Shown here piece by piece: positions 1 through 8,300 of a stretch of DNA of 18,690 nt. Source of the DNA: Pirellulales bacterium (lineage in GTDB: Bacteria > Planctomycetota > Planctomycetia > Pirellulales > Thermoguttaceae); assembly GCA_030605745.1 (NCBI GenBank), contig JAUWHT010000202.1, positions 1 through 18,690 on the forward strand, given 5' to 3'. A program made the translations under genes and the position numbers. Each line of letters starts with the position of its first letter. The stretch's first letter is position 1. The notes under the pieces were generated by a model that was not told the origin of the DNA, did not search any database, and saw only the letters and a list, made by a program, of their open reading frames with translations.

Positions 1-98
1 ATTGCCCAACGCCTGGGAAGTCGTTTACAAAACAAGCAAGCAAAATAACACCATCGCGCATTTTTGCATTTCCACATCTCCCCGAATTGCTATTTTGT

Positions 99-1175
99 TT
101 ACAACCCCACGGGCTGGCCCGCGGCAATGCTCTCATAGCAAGCGTTCATGGCCTCGATGTTTCGTCGGTGCCAGCCAAGATTGATTTGTGGCGTGTGACC
201 GTTGCGCACACAACCGACAAACTCGTCGATAAGTCCGATCCATTCGTCAAAGTACGTGTAATGAACCGTGTAACGGTCGTTGGGTACCCCGTTGTGGTAA
301 ACGTTCGGTCCAAAGCAGTCGGCCACAATGGTGCCGTTCTCGCCACCGATCGTCAGGTTGACCTCCATTCGTTTCGGAAAGATTTCCCAGCCGGGACCCG
401 GCTCCGAAAGGCGTTCTTCATGGCGCGACCACGACGGATCGAAAAGGAACGTGCAGCCGTCGGCCATCTTGCCGTTGACCACAAGCAGGTCTTCAACCTC
501 CAGGTCGGTGCGGATATTCGGTGCGACTTCGGCGTAAATGTGCTCGAAATCGCTGTGGGTCAGCCAGCGGATCAGATCGAAGACGTGTGGATGGTCGCAC
601 AATGCACCGCCGCGGAAACGTCCGTCGCCGTCGGCCAACGGAACACGCTTTCCGAAGCTTTGCTCCGGCATGCCCTGCCACGGAAAGGCCCAGACCGGCG
701 ACAAAGTGATATTCGTCGCCTGAATCGAGCGAATCCGGCCGATGGCACCTTCGGCTACAAGCTGCTTCAGTCGCCGTACTACCGGGTTGTAGTGCAACTC
801 CAACTCGACCTGGCAGACCAGGCTGGCCTGATCGACCAACTCGATCATCTGGTCGTATTCATCCAGATCGAACGTGGGGATCTTCATTGAAAGGATATGG
901 ACGCCTCGCTGGACACACGCCTTAACCTGGCGAAGATGCTCGCTGTTGGCAGAGGCCAGTACGGCCGCTTCGATCTCCAGATGCCGGTCGAACATCTCCT
1001 GTTCGTCGCGATAGCACGGGACATCTTCGACGGCCTGCCGGAACCGTCGCTCGACAGTATCGTCTTCGGCACAGGCAGCCACCCAGTCGAGTTGCGAAGA
1101 GTCCTTGAGCGTCTGGAAGTACTTGCGCGTGTGGCCGTGCGTTAGCGACAACATGGCGATCTTTAGCGGCTTCAT
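99..1175 (-). CDS. Gfo/Idh/MocA family NAD(P)-dependent oxidoreductase
   Basis: A 358-residue protein of the Gfo/Idh/MocA family, cytoplasmic enzymes that oxidise, reduce or epimerise sugars and cyclitols using NAD(P). The N-terminal half is a Rossmann fold with a degenerate glycine motif (LSLTHGHTRKY, about residues 9-19). The usual EKP signature appears as MKIP with Lys98, and the catalytic-region motif reads GGALCDHPHVFD at residues 189-200. I chose the ATG at 1175 because GGAAGGAG lies 7 nt upstream and the ATGA there overlaps the stop of the preceding gene by 4 bp, which implies translational coupling. A longer open frame upstream runs through that gene and is not credible. It is the last gene of the five-gene sugar operon. 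The substrate cannot be read from the sequence. Confidence 0.92.
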   Translation of the reverse strand: MKPLKIAMLSLTHGHTRKYFQTLKDSSQLDWVAACAEDDTVERRFRQAVEDVPCYRDEQEMFDRHLEIEAAVLASANSEHLRQVKACVQRGVHILSMKIPTFDLDEYDQMIELVDQASLVCQVELELHYNPVVRRLKQLVAEGAIGRIRSIQATNITLSPVWAFPWQGMPEQSFGKRVPLADGDGRFRGGALCDHPHVFDLIRWLTHSDFEHIYAEVAPNIRTDLEVEDLLVVNGKMADGCTFLFDPSWSRHEERLSEPGPGWEIFPKRMEVNLTIGGENGTIVADCFGPNVYHNGVPNDRYTVHYTYFDEWIGLIDEFVGCVRNGHTPQINLGWHRRNIEAMNACYESIAAGQPVGL

Positions 1176-1969
1176 ACGCACACTCCTTCCACGGTCATGC
1201 GTTGCCGCAACCGGTCCGATTCGTAGGCCAATTCGACTAGTTGCCGCAACCGTGCGTGTTCTGCACGAAGCTCCGACACATATTCCGGACGGCATAATAC
1301 TTCGTAAGCAGATCTCACCAAGCTGACCTGGTCCTGATCCAGCCCGAACAGTTCGTCGTCGGTGTCGGTGTACTGCTGCGTGCCGGAGTCGGTCCAGGTG
1401 AAGATCGAGCTTTGTGCCACCTGGGTGTCGACCGGGCGATCGGAGGCCACGCCGCGCCGGGCGATCAATTCGTGACGATCGTGTATCGGCGAGCCTGGCG
1501 GAAGCGTGGTGCCGGTTTCCACGCTGCAAACGACGTCGTTGGACAGGCGCAGGATCACGTTGGCCGCACGGTCGCGGTCAATGGCCGCATAGACTCCCGC
1601 AATCGGAGCGCCTACCAACCATTCGGCCAGGTCGAACTCGCGATAGAGCGTCGCGGCCAGCGGCATCGTCTCGCCGTCGGTCAGGCAGGCGAAACGGCAC
1701 ATCAAAACCGGCACGATCGTCTGTTCGTCGACCAGACGCTTCAGTTCTATAAACCGTCGCTCGCTTCGCCACGGTCGCAGCGGGACCGTTTGCTCAGGCA
1801 AATCAGTATCACGTTGCGACCAGCCGGGCACGAGCACCAGTACACCGTTACTACTGCATTCTGGTGGTCGGCGGCCGTTACACAGCCGCCACGGCCCAGC
1901 CGGCTCGACCGCGTACTTGCGCAGCAGAGCGGCCAGGGCGTCGTTTGTGTCGAGGGACGTTGTTGTCAT
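1172..1969 (-). CDS. Conserved hypothetical, possible Rossmann-less partner of the oxidoreductase
   Basis: About 265 residues from the ATG at 1969 (MTTTSLDTNDALAALLRKY). I do not recognise a named family. Stretches such as a GVYAAIDRDRAANVILRLSNDVVCSVE segment followed by a long acidic and helical C-terminus recall the C-terminal beta-sheet half of Gfo/Idh/MocA proteins, but no N-terminal dinucleotide-binding motif is visible. Its stop shares ATGA with the start of the oxidoreductase downstream, so the two are probably made in a fixed ratio and may form a complex; that is inference. The start is not backed by a good Shine-Dalgarno. Upstream of it the frame continues through a hairpin-rich gap, which makes longer starts unlikely. 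Confidence 0.75.
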   Translation of the reverse strand: MTTTSLDTNDALAALLRKYAVEPAGPWRLCNGRRPPECSSNGVLVLVPGWSQRDTDLPEQTVPLRPWRSERRFIELKRLVDEQTIVPVLMCRFACLTDGETMPLAATLYREFDLAEWLVGAPIAGVYAAIDRDRAANVILRLSNDVVCSVETGTTLPPGSPIHDRHELIARRGVASDRPVDTQVAQSSIFTWTDSGTQQYTDTDDELFGLDQDQVSLVRSAYEVLCRPEYVSELRAEHARLRQLVELAYESDRLRQRMTVEGVCV

Positions 1970-1989
1970 AAGTCGTCTACAGGAGTAAA

Positions 1990-2061
1990 GGTCGCCGTAC
2001 CGGCGACCGCTAAACTTGTCAATTCCCACGTTTAGCAGCCGCCGGTACGGCGGCTTAAACG
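1990..2061. repeat. Paired GC-rich hairpins in operon gap (REP-like)
   Basis: The 104-bp gap between two operon genes holds two perfect hairpins. The first is GGTCGCCG-TAC-CGGCGACC (1990-2008). The second is AGCCGCCG-GTA-CGGCGGCT (2037-2055), lengthened by CGTTTA/TAAACG at 2029-2034 and 2056-2061. Between them GCTAAAC (2009-2015) pairs with GTTTAGC (2030-2036). The hairpin centres are about 47 bp apart. Neither is followed by a T-run, so they look more like a repetitive palindromic pair, or an mRNA-processing or stability element, than a standard terminator. Confidence 0.6.
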
Positions 2062-2073
2062 CTATGTGATACC

Positions 2074-2835
2074 TCAGAGCATTTTCACGCGCGGTGAATA
2101 CTTCTCGACGAATTGCGCGTTGAATTCGTCGCCGCCCGGCGCATTGGCACTCCGCCATATCGGCGGCTCGATTTCCCGTGCGACACACTGCCGCACCGTT
2201 TCGATTTCCAGGCGATGGGCGATGTAAAAATCAATAATGTTCGAGTTCGGCGCGATCGGCGTATCGAAACCCGGCACGTTGACCACGCAGTCACCGACCT
2301 CGTTGTAGTCGTCGATGCAAACATCTGCCAGATCGAACAGGTTCTTGCCGCTTGGGTGTCGGATGAAGTGATCGGCCGGCATCTGCTGCTGCCAACGAGA
2401 TGAACTGACGGCGATCAGTTTGACGCCCTGTTCCTTGGCTTCTATGGCGGCGTCGATCGTGGCCGCGTTGATGCCGATGTTGTGGAAGATCAACAGAACG
2501 TCGTCCGGCTGAAGGCGGAAATACTTCACGATGCTGCGGCCATAGTTGACACACCGCTCCAACTCGAGGTATTTCAGCGCCTGGTTGAATACCGACAGTC
2601 CGGTTTCCATTACGGGGTTGATGTTGGCCAGGCCGCCTGCCCGGAAGAACATCTCGCCCATCACCAGCGTGGTGTGCCCGCCGCCGCCGTAAACGTTGAT
2701 CAACCGATCCTGCCCGATGGCATCGGCCATCAACCCGGCCGCCTTTTCGATGTTTTCCTGCTGCTCGCGTTCGACCTTGCGCAGCAATTCGACCGTTTTG
2801 TCGAGATACCCGAAGTCCGGCGTTTGACTTTCCAT
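2074..2835 (-). CDS. SIS-domain sugar isomerase-like protein (COG4821 type)
   Basis: About 253 residues, in the size range of the COG4821/UPF0309 SIS proteins, which bind phosphosugars and are probably isomerases or deaminases. The phosphosugar-binding loop is NVYGGGGHTT near residues 47-56, followed by a typical GEMFFRAGGLANINP segment. The family's C-terminal signature EPPIWRSANAPGGDEFN is present near the end. I chose the ATG at 2835; a GTG at 2847 in the same frame is the alternative, and neither has a convincing Shine-Dalgarno. It is the third gene of the operon, with hairpin-filled gaps on both sides. With the oxidoreductase and the glycosidase-like gene it fits stepwise breakdown of an unusual sugar or amino sugar. 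Confidence 0.88.
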   Translation of the reverse strand: MESQTPDFGYLDKTVELLRKVEREQQENIEKAAGLMADAIGQDRLINVYGGGGHTTLVMGEMFFRAGGLANINPVMETGLSVFNQALKYLELERCVNYGRSIVKYFRLQPDDVLLIFHNIGINAATIDAAIEAKEQGVKLIAVSSSRWQQQMPADHFIRHPSGKNLFDLADVCIDDYNEVGDCVVNVPGFDTPIAPNSNIIDFYIAHRLEIETVRQCVAREIEPPIWRSANAPGGDEFNAQFVEKYSPRVKML

Positions 2836-2875
2836 TTTGTTTTTCACTTTCGATAGTTCGTAGTTTTTCTATTTA

Positions 2876-2949
2876 GCCCGCCGTAAATACACGGCGGGCA
2901 AACGTGGCAAGCATTTTCCGCTAGCCCCGGGTGTATTCACCCGGGGCTA
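2876..2949. repeat. Paired GC-rich hairpins in operon gap (REP-like)
   Basis: A second hairpin pair lies in the next operon gap. GCCCGCCGT-AAATAC-ACGGCGGGC spans 2876-2899 (9-bp stem). TAGCCCCGGGTG-TATT-CACCCGGGGCTA spans 2922-2949 (12-bp perfect stem). The second stem contains the TAG stop codon of the upstream gene. The centres are about 48 bp apart, as in the other gap. No T-run follows, so intrinsic termination is possible but not clearly supported. Confidence 0.65.
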
Positions 2950-3975
2950 AATCAATGCCCGAGCGTAGGCATTGCCGATCATGTTCCACAACTCCAGCGC
3001 CCTGGGTGCGGCCAGCGCGGTGCCGTGTCCGCCACGGTACGTCCAGGCAAACAGGCTCTCCACGCCCAACTCGGCGTAAAGCTGCACAATATCCTTGATT
3101 TCGTCCAGGTTCTCAGGTTCCTGGTAATAACCCATAATCCAACGCTGGGAACCCACGCTGTGCCTCCGGGCAATCTCGACGGTCCGCTCGGTAATCGAGC
3201 GGAAGAAGCTGCGCGGCAACTGATATGAAAGGATCGTCGTGCTGAAGACGTCGCAGGCGTCGCTTGCGGCCACCTTGTCCCAGTCGTCGTAGCCACGGTT
3301 TTCGGTGACATAATAGGTGCCCAACGTGGCATGGACACAGCAGATGATCTTGCTGTCGGGCCGAATCGCTTTGATCCGTCGCGATGCGTTCTCCAGTATG
3401 TCCAAGGCACGGTCCTGTCGGAATCGCTTCACCTCCATTGTCAGTTGCCGCGGCATTTCGTAGCCGTATCGCTCCTCGAACATCCGCCGGCAATACGGGC
3501 AGCGGCAACTCCAGTCGTCGCCGGCACTGCCTGTAATCGAGGCATAACTCTTAGGCAATGCGTAGTGCGGCTCGTCCCAGAAAAAACCGTCGGCGTCAAC
3601 CTCCCGTGCAAGCCGCTGGCAGATGTCGAAGAAGTACTCGCGAAACGCCCGGCTGTTGAAACAAACCGCCGGCAACGCTTCGCCGGTCAGTGCAGATACC
3701 TGGCGGTTGCCGGGATTATTGGTCAAAAACAGGCTCGGCGGTTCACCGCCGAACCACTTGCCGATCCCCCATGTGTCGAGGTATACGGTAAGGCCCGCTT
3801 CCTTGCCGGCCTGTACGATCTCCTTGATGTTGGGCCACCAGAAGTCGATGTCGAACTCAGATAGTGCCAACAGCACGGCCGTACAATTGTGGTCGACCAT
3901 CTCCTGGAAATCACGCCGCGCGTGTTCCACGTAACTCAGCCCGTAGTAGCTCACACCTGTTTCTTTTATCGACAT
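2947..3975 (-). CDS. TIM-barrel glycoside-hydrolase-like hypothetical protein
   Basis: A 342-residue cytoplasmic-looking protein with no signal peptide. The alternation of strands and helices, with phrases such as GLTVYLDTWGIGKWFGG and EVDADGFFWDEPH, is typical of (beta/alpha)8 glycosidases and related putative sugar enzymes. The acidic WDEPH (residues 133-137) sits where a catalytic or substrate-binding carboxylate would be expected. A small cysteine cluster, CRCPYCRRMFEERYG (Cys157, 159, 162), may bind metal and recurs in this sort of putative hydrolase. The start at 3975 overlaps the end of the regulator gene by 10 bp, which favours coupled translation over the longer open frame. I cannot assign a GH family or substrate. 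Confidence 0.8.
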   Translation of the reverse strand: MSIKETGVSYYGLSYVEHARRDFQEMVDHNCTAVLLALSEFDIDFWWPNIKEIVQAGKEAGLTVYLDTWGIGKWFGGEPPSLFLTNNPGNRQVSALTGEALPAVCFNSRAFREYFFDICQRLAREVDADGFFWDEPHYALPKSYASITGSAGDDWSCRCPYCRRMFEERYGYEMPRQLTMEVKRFRQDRALDILENASRRIKAIRPDSKIICCVHATLGTYYVTENRGYDDWDKVAASDACDVFSTTILSYQLPRSFFRSITERTVEIARRHSVGSQRWIMGYYQEPENLDEIKDIVQLYAELGVESLFAWTYRGGHGTALAAPRALELWNMIGNAYARALI

Positions 3976-5081
3976 AGTTGTGTATCCGTTACCTTTACCC
4001 GAGGGTCGGTGCTTTGCCGTACCACCAAATGCGGCTCCAAGAATATCCGGTTCGGTGGTCGGTCGCCGGTGCATTGAATCCGGTCGACAAGATTCTGCAC
4101 CGCCAGCCGAGCGATCGATTGGATCGGATAAGCCACGCTCGTCAGCGGCGGGCTGGTCACACGCGACTCCGGCAAGTTGTCGAAGCCGACCAATGCTACC
4201 TCGCCTGGGACCGCAATGTCGTGTTCCAAGCAGTATTGCAGCGCGCCGACGGCCAACAGGTCGTTGTACGCGAAAACCGCACGCGGACGCTCGGCACCTT
4301 GCATCAGATGCCGCATTGCACGATATCCGTGGATAATGTCGCGACCGTTGCCGCCGGCGATCCGATCCGGGCCGAAATCGACCCTTTCTTCCATCAAGGC
4401 CGAGCGAAATCCATGAAGACGTTCGTCGTGCTTCAACCTCGGTCCGAATCCGATATAGCTGAACGAGTCGTAACCCATGCTGAGCAAATGGCCTGCTGCC
4501 AACGCACCGCCGGCGAAGTTGTGGGCAACGACGAAGTCGGCCTCGACACCCTGTGCGCGACGGCTAACGAACGAAAGCCGCACGCCCTGATCGACCAGGC
4601 TGCGATAAAACGCGGCACAGACTTCGTCCAAGCCGGGGCAGATCAGCAGGCCTTCTACGCCGATCTCCAACAGCCCCTCGATTGCCTGGCTTTCACGCCG
4701 AAAATCCGTGTCGCTACTGGACATCAGAACCTGGTAACCCTGGTCTCCGGCCGCACGCTGAACGTAGCGGCAGACGCGACTGAAAAACGGATTCGTGATG
4801 TCGGTCACTACCAGGCCCAATCGACGAGGAAAACCATTTTCAATTCCTGAAGAACCCGTCCCGGCGAACGCTGCCGGGCTGATCTTCGCCGGACTGGTCG
4901 AGTCGCCGATCAGCAGATCCTTGTCTTTCAATCGTTTCACCACCTTTTGGGCAGTCGTCAGCGCAATGCCGAATCGTTCGGCCAACTGCCGAACCGTAAT
5001 AAACCGCTCGCCCGGGCGGCCGTACCCGCCGGCACGAATTTCGTCCGCCATTTCCAGGACAATTTGATCTGATTTAATCAT
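3966..5081 (-). CDS. Chimeric GntR-HTH / LacI-type transcriptional regulator
   Basis: A 371-residue regulator. Residues about 3-60 form a GntR-type winged helix (QIVLEMADEIRAGGY, then ITVRQLAERFGIALTTAQKV). From about residue 87 follows a LacI/periplasmic-binding-protein effector domain that opens with LGLVVTDITNPFFSRV. This GntR-LacI architecture is known from AraR-like sugar regulators, where effector binding releases the operator. I chose the ATG at 5081 because the HTH starts at once; an in-frame ATG at 5108 adds nine residues and has no Shine-Dalgarno. It is the first gene of the operon and overlaps the next by 10 bp, so it probably controls its own operon and senses the sugar or an intermediate. 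Confidence 0.92.
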   Translation of the reverse strand: MIKSDQIVLEMADEIRAGGYGRPGERFITVRQLAERFGIALTTAQKVVKRLKDKDLLIGDSTSPAKISPAAFAGTGSSGIENGFPRRLGLVVTDITNPFFSRVCRYVQRAAGDQGYQVLMSSSDTDFRRESQAIEGLLEIGVEGLLICPGLDEVCAAFYRSLVDQGVRLSFVSRRAQGVEADFVVAHNFAGGALAAGHLLSMGYDSFSYIGFGPRLKHDERLHGFRSALMEERVDFGPDRIAGGNGRDIIHGYRAMRHLMQGAERPRAVFAYNDLLAVGALQYCLEHDIAVPGEVALVGFDNLPESRVTSPPLTSVAYPIQSIARLAVQNLVDRIQCTGDRPPNRIFLEPHLVVRQSTDPRVKVTDTQLCR

Positions 5082-5103
5082 CGGTCTGTTACCTTTGACA
5101 ACG

Positions 5104-5168
5104 ACCATTGTTGATTTTCAACCGAGCAGGAAACAGAACGGCACGACAACAATAAACAGAACAATGGT
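5104..5168. promoter_or_regulatory. Candidate operator half-sites for the operon regulator
   Basis: ACCATTGTT (5104-5112) and its inverse AACAATGGT (5160-5168) flank the expected transcription start of the minus-strand operon. The first lies within an imperfect 15-bp dyad centred near 5106, CAAC...GTTG. The position over the start site suits a repressor of the LacI or GntR type. This is pattern evidence only. Confidence 0.3.
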
Positions 5169-5169
5169 A

Positions 5170-5198
5170 ATTCTATCTGGAACAACGATGCCTGTCAA
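5170..5198 (-). promoter_or_regulatory. Sigma70-type promoter of the sugar operon
   Basis: Read on the minus strand, a perfect -35 TTGACA (5198-5193) is followed after exactly 17 bp by the -10 TAGAAT (5175-5170). Transcription would start near 5163, leaving a leader of about 80 nt before the regulator ATG. An 11-bp-spaced direct repeat, CCGAGTGCTC at 5210-5219 and 5221-5230, lies just upstream of the -35 and could be an activator site. Confidence 0.6.
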
Positions 5199-5302
5199 CT
5201 GTTCGTATTCCGAGTGCTCCCCGAGTGCTCTAAATAGATTTACCTGCAAGTCAAGGGAATTGAAGCCTCGAGCGAGAGCAACCCCCTCTGGGGTGGCGGC
5301 CC

Positions 5303-5331
5303 TTGTGGAAATCGGCGGGACGGGGTAAATT
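5303..5331 (+). promoter_or_regulatory. Possible promoter for the pyruvate oxidoreductase gene
   Basis: TTGTGG (5303-5308), a 17-bp spacer and TAAATT (5326-5331) lie about 57 bp before the GTG start. Both hexamers are only moderate matches. The 306-bp region between the divergent genes (5082-5387) contains no credible gene. Confidence 0.3.
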
Positions 5332-5335
5332 ACTG

Positions 5336-5355
5336 GATTCTGGGTTGCCAGAATC
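5336..5355 (+). promoter_or_regulatory. Perfect stem-loop in the leader of the pyruvate oxidoreductase gene
   Basis: GATTCTGG-GTTG-CCAGAATC is an 8-bp perfect stem with a 4-nt loop, ending 20 bp before the Shine-Dalgarno AAGGAG. It could be a DNA operator just downstream of the promoter or an RNA element affecting stability or translation. Nothing in the sequence decides between them. Confidence 0.4.
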
Positions 5356-5387
5356 ATGGGCTTTGGATGCAATCAAGGAGACCAACG

Positions 5388-8300
5388 GTGGAAAAACGAC
5401 GTTTTGTGACTATCGAGGGTAATGAGGCGACGGCCAACATTGCACACCTTTGCAGCGAGGTGATGGCGATTTATCCGATCACGCCCTCGTCGGGGTTGGG
5501 TGAGATGCCGGACGCCTGGGCGGCGGCCGGACGGAAGAACATCTTTGGGGCCGTGCCCCATGTGGTCGAGATGCAGAGCGAGGCGGGTGCGGCCGCGGCG
5601 GTGCACGGCTCGGTGCAGGCGGGGGCCCTGACGACCACGTTTACCGCCTCCCAGGGCCTGTTGCTGATGATCCCTAATATGTTCAAGATCGCCGGGGAAT
5701 TGACCCCTGCGGTGTTCCACGTCACTGCCCGGACTGTGGCCACGCATGCGCTGTCGATTTTCGGCGACCATAGCGATGTGATGGCCTGCCGTTCGACCGG
5801 CTGGGCGCTTTTGGCATCCGGCTCGGTGCAGGAGGCCCAGGACATGGCGCTAATCGCCCATGCTGCCACGCTTGAAGCCCGGGTGCCGTTCATCCATTTC
5901 TTCGACGGATTCCGCATCTCGCACGAGGTGAACAAGATCGAGCAGCTTACTGAGGATGACTGCCGGACGATGATCGACATGGAGCAAGTTCAGGCCCATC
6001 GCGATCGGGCGATGAACCCCGAGCGCCCGGTACTGCGCGGGACCGCTCAGAACCCGGACCACTTCTTCCAGGCCCGCGAGGCCTGCAACCCGTTCTATCA
6101 GAAGGTGCCCGGCATCGTTCAGAAGAGCATGGACAAGTTCGCTAAGCTGGTCGGCCGGCAGTACCGGCTGTTCGATTACGTCGGGGCACCGGATGCGGAG
6201 CGGGTGGTCATCCTGATGGGCTCATCTATTGGGGCCGCGGAGGAAACAGTCGAGAAGCTCAACGCCGACGGCGAGAAGGTGGGCGTAATCAAGGTCCGGC
6301 TGTACCGGCCGCTGGACGATAAGGCGTTGGTGGCCGCGTTGCCGAAGACAACCAAGAGTATCGCCGTATTGGACCGCACCAAGGAGCCGGGCGCCGCCGG
6401 CGAGCCAATGTACCTGGACGTGGTAGCGGCGTTGGCGGAGAACTGGGCCGCACACAGCGCTGGCGGCCCGGTGCCGCGGGTGATCGGCGGCCGATACGGG
6501 CTATCGTCCAAGGAGTTTACCCCGGCGATGGTCGCCGCCGCGTTCGAGGAGCTGACCAAGGACCGGCCCAAGCTGCACTTCACCCTGGGCATCAACGACG
6601 ACGTGACCCACCTGAGCCTCGACTACGATCCGGAGTTTTCGACCGAGGGCGAGGACGTAACCCGGGCGGTGTTCTTCGGCTTAGGCAGCGACGGCACGGT
6701 CGGCGCGATCCGCAACGCGGTGAAGATCGTCGGCGAGAACACGCCGCTGCACGCCCAGGGGTACTTTGTCTACGACTCTCGCAAGGCGGGGTCGCTTACC
6801 ATTTCGCATCTGCGGATCAGCCCACGGCCGATCCGCGGTTCGTACCTGGTGCACCAGGCGAACTTCGTGGCCTGCCACCAGTCGCACTTCCCGGACCGGC
6901 TGGACCTGCTGTCGATGGCCATGCCGGGGGCCACCTTCCTGCTGAACAGTCCGTTCGGCCCGGACGAGGTCTGGGACACGCTGCCGATCGAGTTGCAAGA
7001 GCAGATCATCGAGAAGAAGCTGAAGTTCTACGTGGTCGATGCCTACCACGTGGCCCGGGAGGCCAAGATGGGCGTGCGGATCAACACGGTCATGCAGACC
7101 TGCTTCTTCAAGCTGGCCGGCATCCTGCCCGAGGACGAGGCCATCGCCCGGATCAAGGACGCCATCAAAAAGACCTACGGAAAGCGGGGCGAGACGGTCT
7201 TGCAGCGGAACTACGCGGCGGTGGACGGGGCACTGGCCGCGCTGAACGAGGTCAAGGTGCCCGAGAAGGTCACTGCTACCAGGCGCCGACTGCCCTCGGT
7301 TCCGGAAGAGGCCCCTGAGTTCGTCAAGAACGTCCTTGGAGAGATCATCGCCAACCGGGGCGACCAGATTCCGGTCAGCGCCATGCCGGTCGACGGCACG
7401 TTCCCCACCGGAACCACGCAGTACGAGAAACGGAGCGTCGGCCAGGACATCCCGATCTGGGACAGCCAGGTGTGCATCCAGTGCGGGCTCTGCTCGCTGA
7501 TCTGCCCGCACGCTGCGATTCGCATCAAGGCCATCGACCCGGCCGACTTGAAAAACGCCCCGGATGACTTCAAGACGGTCGATTGGAAGGGCAAGGAGTA
7601 TCCGGGCTGGAAGTTTCGAGTTCAGGTGGCACCGGACGACTGCACCGGCTGCGGCGTCTGCGTCAATACGTGCCCGGGCAAAAACAAGAAGGTCGAAGGT
7701 CGCAAGGCCATCAACATGGAGTGGAAGCTGGACCACCTCGAGCGCGAGCAGGCCAACTGGGATTTCTTCCTCACGATCCCCGACGTCGATCGCAGCAAGG
7801 TGAAGGTCGACACGCTGAAAGGCTCGCAGTTGTTGCGGCCGCTGTTCGAGTTCTCCGGCGCCTGCGCCGGCTGCGGCGAGACGCCCTACATAAAGCTGCT
7901 CACCCAGTTCTTCGGCGACCGGATGATGATCGGCAACGCAACCGGCTGCTCGTCGATCTACGGCGGCAACCTGCCGTGCACGCCCTACACGGTGACCCAG
8001 CAGGGGCAAGGGCCGACCTGGTCGAACTCGCTGTTCGAGGACGCCGGCGAGTTCGGCTTCGGGTTCCGCCTGGCGATCGACCAGCAGATCGACTACGCCC
8101 ATGTGCTGCTCGAGCGGTTGGCCTCGAAACTGGGCGACCGGTTGGTCACCGCACTGATCGACAACCGGCAGGAGACCGACCAACAGATCGCCGAGCAGCG
8201 TCGCCTGGTGGCCGAGCTGAAGAAGCGGCTGGCCGGGATCGACGATCCGGACGCCGGGAACCTGATCGCCTCGGCCGACGCTCTGATCCGCCGCAGCATC

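Noticed and set aside
1..98. The start of a further gene of the operon on the minus strand
   Set aside because: A short open frame after GGGGAG leads off the window edge, but its residues (Cys, Trp and Phe rich) do not look like protein, and 98 bp are too few to judge.
87..890. A 267-codon plus-strand open frame opposite the oxidoreductase gene
   Set aside because: It is complementary to a clear Gfo/Idh/MocA gene and has no family features.
5118..5372. An 84-codon minus-strand frame between the divergent genes
   Set aside because: It covers the operon promoter and direct repeats and has no ribosome site or domain.
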